DNA from: Tigriopus japonicus
Taxonomy: Eukaryota; Arthropoda; Copepoda; Harpacticoida; Harpacticidae
Reading direction: 5' to 3'
Assembly (NCBI GenBank): GCA_010645155.1
Contig: CM021321.1
Location: 2,532,871 to 2,596,870 of the forward strand
Length of the DNA stretch: 64,000 nucleotides
This document shows, piece after piece, positions 14,940 through 25,900 of the stretch (position 1 is the stretch's first letter; the number at the start of each line of letters is the position of its first letter). The notes beneath the pieces are model-generated. The model was given only the letters and a program-made list of their open reading frames with translations, searched no databases and was not told the origin of the DNA. The position numbers were made by a program, and so were the translations under genes.

Positions 14940-15525
14940 TCTTGAGGGCAAGGCGGGCAAGGGGCGCTCCTCGTTGACGAAGAAGGATGAGGCATCCAAG
15001 AATAATTGTTCTGGAGAGAGGCACACCGGGTAGCTCTTCGCATCTCACGTTTGGCTCACAAATTCATTGCTCAGCGCCTGGGTTGTGCTCCATGGCTAGA
15101 TGGATGGATGGATTGATGTGTGTGAATGAGTGGAAACATTCATCAACATACTGATGGGGAGTTGTGATTCTAAGATTTCAATCTCCCCATGATGGATGGG
15201 ACTGGGATGAATATCCATTGTTTAGCACTTTCTGTTCGCCATTGACGTGGATCAGAATCGTACACATACTCATAGACACACACAAGCACGCACACACAAA
15301 CGAAAACATAGTAGACGAGTATGGGTTGGCTGGCGGGATCTTGTACTCACGCACTTACTCGCAGTCTTTTATTGTACCTCCATTCACCAGAGATCAAGTT
15401 CCATGTTCAATGACAGACGTGAATATGAAAAAAGACCGGCAGCCAATGCATCATATTGGTGATGAAAATTGTACCGTCACAAAATGGATTGTAGAACGTA
15501 TGGTTTGAGTGTAGGGCTGTCGACA

Positions 15526-15531
15526 TTTATT
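15526..15531 (-). terminator. Possible polyadenylation hexamer overlapping the stop codon
   Basis: On the minus strand AATAAA overlaps the TAA stop of the first NET gene (stop at 15532-15530). If used it would give an extremely short 3' UTR. It may equally be coincidence, with the true cleavage signal further downstream at lower coordinates. Confidence 0.3.
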
Positions 15532-17205
15532 AGGGGAGTGAACCCGACAAGCGAGATCCATACAAAGCATACAACGATGACGGGGAATATGCGCCTCCAA
15601 GTCCGGCCAAGGTCGTAGCCAAGTGGGGCGGAGGCATACCAAGTCCTCCCAAGCCTCCTAGACCCGGAGGTAAACCACCAGGCATGCCACCTGGCTTGGC
15701 ATAAGGATGAAACCGACTGGCAGCGGCCAAAGAGCTCAAGGCCGATCCGCCTCCTCCATAAGTACGGTGAAGGCCAGCTGCAGCCGCAGCCGCGGCAGAG
15801 GCTCCTCCGCCGGCACTAAATAGACCAGGTGGGTAGAGGGAATGGTTTGAGAGGAGGGAAGAGGCAGCTGAGTCAGATGTTGACAGATTAGTATGGGTGC
15901 GAAGATGTTGAAGCAACTCCTCAGCCGAGGAATGCCTCTTGCCACAATATCCCTCTCGTCCATTCATCCAGTTGCATATGTATGGACCGGCTTGGCTTCC
16001 ATTGTGACTGGAGGCCGTTGAGGTGGCCACTGCAGCAGCCACTGCGGCAGCCGCAGCCACTGAGGCTGATGTGGTGGTGGGAGGCATTCCAGGAAGGCCA
16101 GTCAAGCCCAACTTGTGGGCGTACAGGAGTTCTGCGTAACCCGGTGGCAAACCACCGGTGGCTGTTAAAGATGCCAATTGAGCATTATATACTGCCGTTG
16201 GACACGAGGGATCCCTGCAGTAGGGATCTCTACACACAGACAGACTAGACGATGGTGTCAAACCCGGCATACCAAAGGGCGGTCGGAATGCAGGGTTACT
16301 TGGGTCCAAAGGTGAACGATAGGCCGCCAGAGGATCCTTGGCTCCAGCCAAAACCTCCATTCCACTTCTAATCACAGGTGCTGTTGTTGTTTCACTAGAG
16401 GCGGCACTGCTACTCCGTGGTGCACTGCTCATGGGGGGAGTTACAGCTGAGGAGCCGTTCTTTGGTGAGGGTGATTTGCCATTGGCGCTGCCATTGCTAG
16501 TAATCTTTGGTGAGGACGAGCTCTTGGGTGAGAGGCTCACCACTGAACTGGGTTTGCTTGGAGGCTTGCCATTGTGGTCCAAGCCCGTCTCGTAGGGCTT
16601 GAAACTGACGGGCTTGTTGTCAGATACAATTAGGTTGGGACTTCGTCCTGACTTGTTGCCGCCTTTCAAGTTGGAGGCATCCCCTCCACCCGAAGAGCTT
16701 CCACTCTTCTCTTGCAAAAGCTTGTTGCTGCCCGTGTCAGCTCCAATTTGAGAGCACGTCTGGGCAAGGAGCTGAAGCGGGGATTTTCCTGATTTGTCCT
16801 GGAAATGACATAAACCTTGACATGAGTATAAAAAGCCAGAAGAACGAATGTCATCCAACAACATCTAGGACCATAGAGTACAAAGAAGATAGGAAGGAGA
16901 AAACGGAAACAGAAAGACCGTCGTCACTCTACGCAGTTACAATACACTGGGCTAATCTACGGAATACTACACATGTTGGAACTTCTAAAATAGGCTCGAC
17001 TAACGAGCTTACTTACCCCTGAGGTAGGTGGCAAAGGGGCCAAGTATTCGGGAGTTATGTAACGATCGGCCATGGCCGCAAATAAAGCGTTGGCCACGGG
17101 GCTAGTGCTCGTGCTACTTGTTGAACCACCCGCAGAAGCGGTGGAGGCAGGGCGATATCCCAAGGGAGGAGAACCAGAATGTGACACCTGTTCCAGAATC
17201 GTCAT
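15530..17205 (-). CDS. noc: Noc/Elbow (NET) family zinc-finger co-repressor, paralog 1
   Basis: Two exons on the minus strand: 17205-17017 and 16798-15530, with a 218-base GT-AG intron in phase 0 (donor G|GTAAGT, acceptor TTTCCAG|GAC). The product is 485 residues. The ATG at 17205 is the first in frame after an in-frame TGA at 17226-17224. Motifs in order: RYITPEYLAPLPP near 48-60, KSPLQLLAQTCSQIGAD at 68-84, FKPY at 129-132, RSGMEVL at 207-213, NPAFRPPF at 231-238, a Btd-type box C252-x4-C257-x4-C262, one C2H2 finger (C338, C348, H361, H365), and HPYAKP at 427-432. The tail is SLYALYGSRL. In insects this family acts in the nucleus as a transcriptional repressor in limb, eye and tracheal patterning; FKPY is reported as a Groucho contact. 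Oddities: the finger has C-x9-C spacing and H352 where a phenylalanine is expected. Poly-Ala and Gly/Ser-rich linkers are typical of the family. It could be the counterpart of either noc or elB; the retained motifs look closest to noc. Confidence 0.92.
16799..17016 (-). other. Phase-0 intron of NET paralog 1
   Basis: The donor GTAAGTAAG and the acceptor ending in TTTCCAG are both near consensus. Removing it joins LPPTSG to DKSGKSPLQLL, restoring the family N-terminus. The intron in the second paralog (63290-63594) interrupts the same place in the same phase. Confidence 0.9.
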
Positions 17206-17540
17206 TTGCCCCACTTGATGTGATCACACTTGGGCCAGTGTGATTCGTCTGGGTCGGATCAAACTCGAATTGATTGCAACTGGGACGAAACGAACGCTAA
17301 TAACGACGGATATAACTCTTTCTGCGGAGTAACGTCTCACAATATTGGCACGATCACTTTGCGACTTGCTTCTCCCACAAGTTAGTTTCCTTCACTGACG
17401 TTCTTCACATGCTTGAGCTCGCCCGATCCAAGTCCCATAATCCTGGGACCCTTGATGCACGAGGAAGACTCCTCGGGTACACCAAGAGCCAAAGTACTAC
17501 ACACGCACGCATGGACCGAACCACCCGCTGAACGGAGCGC

Positions 17541-17577
17541 GTGTGAGTGTGTACGTGTGTGCGTGCGTGCGTGAAGG
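17541..17577. repeat. GT/GC alternating purine-pyrimidine tract
   Basis: About 37 bases of GTGT and GCGT repeats with few interruptions, 340 bases upstream of the start codon of NET paralog 1. Alternating purine-pyrimidine DNA of this kind can adopt Z-form; any promoter role is inference. Confidence 0.8.
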
Positions 17578-18961
17578 TGCGGAAATGAATGTCAGACCGT
17601 GAATCAGGCAACGATTTGCCGGTGAACGATCAGACATGAGGTGCTGGATGGACTCTGGAAGGGCTAAGCCGTTGAGAGAATAGTCGAGGTGCTGCTCTAT
17701 TCTTCGTTGTCCGTTTGAATGACTTGTAAAGTCGGAGAAGCAGAATGGAACAACGAGAGAGGCGTGCGCGAAGCCAAAAGGGGTTTTTGCCATTCGCGCA
17801 AAGCTGTAGAAGCTAAGGGAAGGACTGGCTGTGTGGTTGGTTGGCTGTTTGGTTAGTTGGAGCACCAGGAAAGGAGACTCGGATTTATTGTCCTCATTTT
17901 TTGTGCCCTCTCTTTCACTTTAAGATTGGATAGTAACTACAATTAATGAGCTTAAAGATTACCTGCGTGACGCTTCAGTCATTACTTATTTCGTACCTCG
18001 CTCGTCTAGAGCAATCAAAGTGCAAATCTAGTAAGAAATTGTTCTTCACGATCCCACTCTCAATGACCTGTTTACATTTCCATTTGCCGCCAAGTTCTGC
18101 ACAGAGATCCCAAGATCCCAAGGATGATGATGGTGTTGTGTTGCTTTGTCACATTAAATAAACCATGATCCTTCCGTTGATAAGCATTGACAGGCCAACG
18201 AGACAGCCTCTGACATTCCACCGCCACCAAATGGGATTCACTTGGCTTGGCTGACATGTTTCAGAGTGAGCATTTAAGAGATGTCAAATAATTCTTGTGA
18301 AATATTCAAACAATCTTTCACTTTCGCCAATGAACGGGGTAGAAGAGTAAGTGACAGAAGGCTATAAGGCTGTGAATCGAGTGAGTCCACACTTACGTAC
18401 ATATTGCTCGTCCAAGTGACGGGGTCGTTCCAAGTGGGCCATTCCGTCAGTCAGTGAGCAGCAATCGAGTTGTCGGTTCGTCTGTAGTTTATGGCCCTTA
18501 GCTCCACATGGAAAAAAGCCACAAGTTTAGTGCACTATAAATGTCTTTCATTTGCCCTGTTCAATATTTTTCTTCACTTCGTCTTCTGTGCTCATTGGAC
18601 GGGCCAAACACACATTTGTTTCCCATTTCTCATCCCCTGACATTCGCTCCATATACTTCATTCACTTGGCTGGCATAAGGAAGGTTCCCTGTCACTCTAA
18701 ATATTAGTTCGGGGTTCGAGCATCGGCCCGGCTCTCTGTGGATCACTTCTTAGAGGATTCGTCTCCTTTGGGATTCTGAGAGTGAGGCTGGAGGTGAGAT
18801 GAGAGCTTTCATCTGTGTCTGTTAGGCTGTCAATTTTACAGCTTGTCAACTGTTTTTGTCCTCACTGTCGATTCCGGGAGCACTGATGCTCTTCGGCGCT
18901 TTGTCAGCGGTGCGAACTGCTCATCAGCCTAAGAAAAAGACAGAAAGACTAGAATGAGAGA

Positions 18962-18983
18962 AAGAGAGAGAGAGAGAGAGAGA
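18962..18983. repeat. (AG)n microsatellite
   Basis: Nearly perfect AG dinucleotide run. GA runs are also binding sites for GAGA-type factors in arthropods, but nothing here shows that use. Confidence 0.9.
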
Positions 18984-19841
18984 TGAAGTGGGAAGGATGG
19001 AACAGAAGAAAAGAAGATTGTCTGTCAACGCCTGTAAAAGATGGAAGTTTTTAACCGAAATGAAACTAATGGCAGATCTGGAGGAGAAGAAACAGAACAG
19101 GCAATTCGAGCAACGAGCAAAGCAAGTAACTCGTTTGAGTTCGATAGAGAAGGGAGATGCTTGTTCAATGACACGGGCCGTTAATCAGAATCCGCCCGCC
19201 TGCCTGTTGTTAGCCTAGTATGTGCCATCGTTCGTTCCTCTGTCTTGTGTTCCCTTGGTTCGTGCTCGTTGAATGAGCTGCTACCCATCTCATTGTGTGA
19301 CTAAAGGTCCATACTTGTCTTGTCAGCTGTCGTCATCGTTTGCCTTTAATTTACGACTCATCTGTCTTCGGGTTTCTTTTTTGAAACAAGCTCATCCTGT
19401 GCATACCTTGCACTTACTTGACGTCGGATCCAATGGACGAGCGTGAGCAAATCCACCATTGGTGAATGAGTGAGTGATGAGCTGTTCGCGAGCCAACATC
19501 ACCCTCTATGAGTCACTGGTAGCCTGGACCCTTCCAATCCAACGAGACTTCACGTTTCTCTATGTACGTGTCTTCTCCACGATCCAGTTCTGCCAGTGGA
19601 ATTGGAAGAGGTTTCTCTTCCCTGTTTGCCTTTTGGCCACGATTGGCCTTTTGTGCCAATGTCCTGTCCGTCCAATAGGCCATCGATCTTGTGCCCCGAC
19701 CATCTTTTCGTTTGTTTGTTCCCCCGACAATAAGGTCCACATCGTGTCTTCAGTGGAAACCTTCTGGATGATCCAACACTCAGGTGACAAAGATTGAGAT
19801 GGGGCATTTTTTCTTTTTTTTTTGACGGGTCGTTGACTTAC

Positions 19842-19934
19842 CGGGCTTCTTGAACCTCGGCGCAATAACAAACACGATTCTTTGATGTCGGCCTGACCCT
19901 GGGAGGTTTCATCAGCATCCTTATCGCCATCCAT
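19842..19934 (-). other. Weak candidate 5' exon
   Basis: On the minus strand an ATG at 19934 opens 31 codons (MDGDKDADETSQGQADIKES and on to a basic end RRGSRSP) that run straight into a consensus donor CCG|GTAAGTC in phase 0. The composition is less repetitive than the surroundings. No downstream exon is clear. The only minus-strand gene downstream, at 17.2 kb, already has its own ATG with an upstream in-frame stop; a phase-0 CAG|GTG lies just inside it but lacks a pyrimidine tract. This could be an alternative first exon, a separate small gene or chance. Confidence 0.2.
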
Positions 19935-22900
19935 CGTGTCTCCCTTGAACGTGTTTATTTGCACGCAGATCCTATCCAACACACAGATGTTTAGGTTGAT
20001 GGCCTTAATTTGAATGGAGCTCTTCTTGAGTCAACATGGATGGCCGTCAACCTAACGATGTTACTCTGCGCTGACAGATTTGTGTCAACTGTCATTTTAG
20101 ACGTGTCGAATGAAAGACATCCCGCTCCACCCGAAACAACAACAGCAAAAGAAGCCAGAGCACCAAACGGAACAGCACTTCCACTCATTCACTCTCGGAG
20201 ATAAATAATCTACCATACGTTCATCATTCTGTACGTGCGTAGTAACACAGCAATACACCAGCTCCTTCAACCCGTGGAGTACGTATAGAGGCACTGCAGT
20301 ATGAACGTACGTATGTACTGTATGTAGGGGCAGCCGTAGACTTGTTTCATTTCGGAACCCAAAACAGGCTGTCCCAAATGATCGAGCACCAGAGTTCTAT
20401 AGCGGAACACTGATGACATTTTTGTTTCTCGGAGAGCTCATTGGGTAATTACTCATGTTAATGACAGACGGGCGTGACACAACACACCCTGAATTACGCA
20501 TGAGCTTCGCTTCTTTTTCCAATGCAATGGCCAAAGTCTTCTTCATGGTTTCTTCGGAATTGGACATGTTTTAAAAAATCCGATGTCCATCCGACCGGAA
20601 CCCTGGAATGTGTAGCTATGCATTCATGCCAAGGAAATGGGTCAGTTCGTAGCAGCAAGCAGAATTTATCGTCCACGGTGAGAAGCAAAGGATGGTGGGG
20701 TGTAAAAGTCTTTGAATTATCAGTGCTTCGACATGTCGTAGCTCATTGTTCCTCTGGTCACATATCATGGTGCTTGTTAAGTGACGTTTACTGCCGTTTG
20801 ACTCGCTCGTAAAGTCTTTAAACATTTCTTCACCAACCCAGCCAACCATGAATAATGATTTTTGGCCAAATCTAGTAAACAGTCAACAGAAAAAAAACCA
20901 ACGATGCTCTTTAAAAACGAAGAACACTGGGGCGGTAATTAGGTTTGGAAGACATCAACAGACAGAACGAAGCTCTCAATGCTGTCAACTAGGCTTGGTT
21001 TGAAGAAGTCTTGAGTCTTGAACTCTCTGCGTGAATGGTTTTTTAAGGACGGGAAACATAAATTGGCCGAGTCCAGTGAGAACGAGGAGGATGAAAAAGA
21101 GGGCGAAGAAGAGAAGCCGAGTTGCTTTGAGATAAGAGAGAAAATAAGGGTTATCATGTCATAAATTCTGAGAACCATGTGTAACTTGAAATCTACACTG
21201 ACTCGAACGAAGCCTTGCCTCGTAAACTTGTCCTAAAATTACTCACTCTTAAGATTCAAACAAAAGTTTGATTTAGGACTCGCCCTCTCCACGACATTTT
21301 TAATAAGACCGAGAGCGGACCCAAGAATCGTGTTCCCTCAGTAGTAAGTCCGTCAGTTAGTGAATAATACCTACTCATGGAAAGACTTGAGTGATTTACA
21401 GAGTAGCTTCTGAGTCATTTGACCAAAGGCCATTAGACATGTCAGGGAATGAGTTTCCTCTTCTTTTCTGGATGTTCCATCTTAATAGATTACACCGAGC
21501 GGCAATTGCACTGTCAAAAGGCGGGCAGCACCCTGAATCCCCTCGAATACTTAGAAGGAGATGCTTTTCTTCGACCACTGCCAACCTCGTTGACGGGCTC
21601 GGTTGGGTGGGTGTGGCGACCCTTGTCTTGTAAGACTGATGACAGCCTGTCATTTGTAATGTATGGTGGTCAAGAGTGATTGCCATCATTTTGCTTTGAG
21701 TGACAGAAGGAAGGGAGCCAAGTCACTCATTCAGGGATGCCCAAATGCCCGTTGGCGACGGATTAGTCTCAACCGATGCTGGATCCTGTATTTCAAGGTC
21801 CAAGACTCATGCATGCCCTTGGCAACCCTGCTGAAAGGCTCGTCCAGTTTTTCCCTTAAAAGAACCATGGGATAGGGATCCTCGTCACATCTTGCCTCGT
21901 CGTGTCCAAGTGGTCAGAAAACGAACCAAAGAGAAGCTTGAGGGGAGCGAAAATCATGGGTATTTCTCACTTGGAATCTGACGTGAGTGGAAGTGACACT
22001 TTTCGACAAAGCCCGATTGGGAATGGGAGCATGTAATAGGAGCTCAGGCTAGATGGACAAGGCGGGGAACATAGAGGCTGAGAATGATGATGATGAGGGT
22101 GATCCTGACGTTGTGATGCCTTCAAATACAAAGACATAATAATGCTAGTCTTGGACCCAAATTAGTTGTAACCTTGGAAAGACGTGGACGTGTTGATCCT
22201 CAAGCTGACCAATCCCAATACAGACACTAACTCTTGATCCATGCCATTTTGTATTGGTTCTCCGAGAGTATGATGAAAAATATGTTGCACGTACGTCTAA
22301 CCAATGCATAATTAATTCCTTCACGGCTTCTGAGCAGAGCTTCAGCCATTGTATATTGTACACCTTTATCTACAATAATACGTACTCAAGGAAGACCCAT
22401 TCATGAGTGAGTGACTGACTCTGAGTGACATGAAGTCAAACAGGTTCGGAGATGACAGCTTTTAATAAACAGGGGCGGGGTTGATTTCTGTCATCTCAAG
22501 TTATCTTGTGGAAAAACGAAGCCACCTTCCCGGCTGACAACCACCGTCAACCCACTGTTCCCATTAGCAATGCGCACATACGTACCTTTGCCAACCATTC
22601 ATATTGGATTCTGGATTCTGGATCGAAAACGACCGCCAAGGAGTGATTGGCATCTGCACATTTCAGGAGAGATGTATTTTTGGCCTCACTGAAACGAAGT
22701 TCGGCCGCGGAACGGCCCACAATGGCCAATGATAACAACAACACACGGCAGGATAAAGTTGACAGGGCAAATTAGTGGGTTCGAGACGTTAGCTACTCAA
22801 GTTGCCATTTGAAGGCGTTTGCACCGGGTTCGAAGAGTAATCTGGTGTTCATCACATGGATTAATGTCAAACCTTTTTTAGACCAGGATGAGAAATAGAG

Positions 22901-25900
22901 AGAGAGAGGAAGAAAAAAGTACCGGGGGCGACTTAGCAGTAGTTGATGTACATGATCCATTTGTGTACAATCCGCATCAAGCTAGTGTATGAGCTTTAAA
23001 TCACTACTGGTTCTCGAGTCTCCGTAAGAAGACACCCATTGTTGGATCAAATTGCTCACGAAGGTGCTTAATAATCAGGCATTGGATGTAGGATCACCAC
23101 TACCTTTTAAATTTGAAAGTATTTTGTTCCAAAAGAAGGACATATTCTAACAGGATAACAATCTGATGCGTTGTTTCTGAGTTCGACATGCCTTTCGTTG
23201 TATTTTGGCACTAGATTTAAGCCAATCAATGTCTGATGGTTTGAATGTGGGTCACACCTATTCATTAAATTAATGGCAAGCATTGACACAGAATTTGGCA
23301 CTTATTTTGCAACAACTGGTGTGTTCCAATTGCTCTGGTCATAGATGGATGGCCAAAATGTCCAAAACTCAAAAGTCATGCACCCATAATTTGAATTATA
23401 ATGATTATTGTTGGCATTGACATTGCTTAAACGTTTTAATAACTCGACTTTTCAAATATTGGTTGACAATTGTTTTTGCTCTGCAAGGATATTGTGGACT
23501 TAATGATACAAATGACGAAAAAAAAATTGCCCACTTACCCAACAATCTCCTTGTATTAAGCTCGTGATTTTTATTGATCCAAACTTTCAATCCATCCTTA
23601 TTGCTTTAATGTGGATATGATTCAAATTGGAGCTTAATTGGTTGGTGTTGATCCATTTTTATGTAGCTTCGGACAGTCCTTTGAGTCATAGTGCGGAGTA
23701 GATTTTTTTTCACTGATAAAGACCACCAATTTCAATGTCCAACCTTTGAGGTGATTGCGCCGTTTTCGTAATGTTGCCAAATAGACAAGCCTCACTTTTC
23801 ACTAGAATACCTCCTTATTACCGTGGTTCAAGTTCAGTTTCGATCAATTCGTCTAGTTCTTCTAATCGAGGTTTAAAGGGGCGTTGTTGGTTGGGACTTG
23901 TTTGGATTGAGAGACAGACATTGCTGTCATGATCTTGTATTGACACGCCATAACGAGCCATCGCCAAGGCTTAGTACCAAGGGCTGTCACTCAAGACAAA
24001 AGTTGGTTCAATGGTGGGACAGTTTTGTTTTCCAAACCGGTCCAGTCTTGAAAAGCTTCAACTCTTTTGTAGGGGTCTGCTCACTTCTTCCTTTCAAAAT
24101 AGTGAATAGAAATGGTTTCTGCTGGTCGGAATGTGGAGAGATCGTTTAGCATTGGTTCAATTCATGAAAGAGAGTGACAGAGAGAGAGAATGTTGTATCT
24201 CTCATGGTGGCAATGGCATCATAATTGATGACGACAACATCAAAGAACCACGACACCTGAAACCATATCAAAGAGACTCGAGCACGTACTAACCTTAGCT
24301 TGAAATGTTGAGTTGGATGATTGCCAAGGACAGACAAGATGATGATGATCATCATCATCATCCACTTCAAAGGGATATTGTGTTGCAAGTCCTTGTTGTT
24401 GTGCATTTGTAGCAGATGCAATCCTTTCCTGATCTCTGATCGGCAACCCCTCTAATGGTTTGTGGCAATCGGTTGTACCAGAGCGATAATTCCATCAAGA
24501 TTTCCTCCCTCCCAAAAGTTCAATTCACAACTCTGCTTTGTTCATTTAACTTTCAGTCTCATCAAGTACAGCCGCACACAATCTTTGCTCTGAACTAGAA
24601 AACCTAGTTTTTACCACTGAGATCAAATCACGATGGGCAATCAATGAGTCTCTTTCGGCTTCGTCCTATGTGGTCTCTTTCTTGATGGGGACAAATCGAA
24701 TAATTCGTCGCCCAAAAATACCAACTACCAAGAGATTGTTGCGGTCTCTTCTCTCAAGGACCTCATTTCGGAGCGGTTTAAAGATCAGATTGTGGTCCAA
24801 TGAGGGAAGTGCACTCATTTTATGAACACAAACGAACCATCAAAACGTCCCTTTGGAAGCGGGGCATAAATCAATCAAATGAGCTGAGAATAAGAGACCA
24901 ACCACACACGGAGAAGTTTAACTAAGCACTGTTAAGCAACCCCCTTGAACCAAGTAACTCGACATGGTTGTGAGGATCGACTTGGTCGCTTTGACAATGG
25001 ATTCAGCGGACATTTGTACGGTTCTAGAGAGAAAAACAGAAGATGAACGGGAATTGGATTTTTGCCAGTGCATTGATTGACTGAAAGCAAGAGTCGCTTA
25101 AGTGACAAGATGAAATTGGTCGTAAATAGCCAACTCATTTGAGGCTGCCATTAAAGCATTTTCCAAATGCCATCTTGGATAGATAGTACACTTCGTCGTC
25201 GTTGAAGAAGAGAGGGAGGAAGGAAGGAGGAGGAATATGAGGGGAAGATTGCTCCTCCAATGCACTTGATCAATTTTGGGTGATGCACTAAATCAGGGTT
25301 CCTTCGGGTCAGGCTCATAAATCTAGCGCCATTTCATTCGCTCCCCTTCAATTTCAAGGATATTATTGAATGGAAAGGGAAACTTGTAAATATCAGGGTA
25401 TTAGCATGCATACTGAACGTTCGTAGTGCTCGCATTGATCACAGAAAAGTCGCACTTGATTGGCTTCAAGCACGTGGATGTTCGGTTCCGACTATTTGAA
25501 CCAAAGCATCGGGGCTGTCCTACTCGTAAATCAAAAACGCCTAACCCTTTTTCTTCTTCCACCCAATAAATCATAACCCAAACACAACCCGTGTACCCGT
25601 TTAGAGGTCGCAAATACCAAAGTCAAAAACTATACAACCAAACGCTCAGAAGACAGAGAGCTCCAATCGTTAACGACTCACCTCGTTGAGAGACCAAATC
25701 GAGACTGACAACGAATGAGCGCACCTAATTTTCTAATCACGCAACCTCGAAAAATCATGCTAGGCAAGTCAAATGCGTCAAATTCATGAACGTGGGCATG
25801 TGTGATTAAGTTTGATTTGTGCGAATGGAACAGATTACACTCCGCCAAATATGTAAATCACAAGAGTGATGTTCTCATTCAAAAATTCAGGATCGACGGC

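Larger units (their letters stand above)
1..15525. other. Gene-poor region downstream of the first NET gene
   Basis: I see no open frame here with a recognisable domain or a convincing chain of exons. The longest frames (for example 8711-9226 minus) are of ordinary composition, match nothing I know and lack matching splice neighbours. The stretch holds scattered short tandem repeats, listed separately, and one weak tRNA-like segment near 2.67-2.74 kb. Between about 12 and 15 kb simple repeats become dense (GTA, AGG, TGAG, AC and ATC types). This is the 3' flank of the minus-strand gene at 15.5-17.2 kb, so regulatory DNA for that gene may lie here, but that is inference. Confidence 0.5.

Noticed and set aside
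14294..15043. Open frames on the minus strand rich in Asp, Ser and Pro
   Set aside because: They arise from the ATC, GAGG and TGAG simple repeats.
17203..17214. GTG at 17214 as the start of NET paralog 1
   Set aside because: Nuclear genes start with ATG; the ATG at 17205 is in the same frame, three codons later, and begins the family-like MTILEQ.
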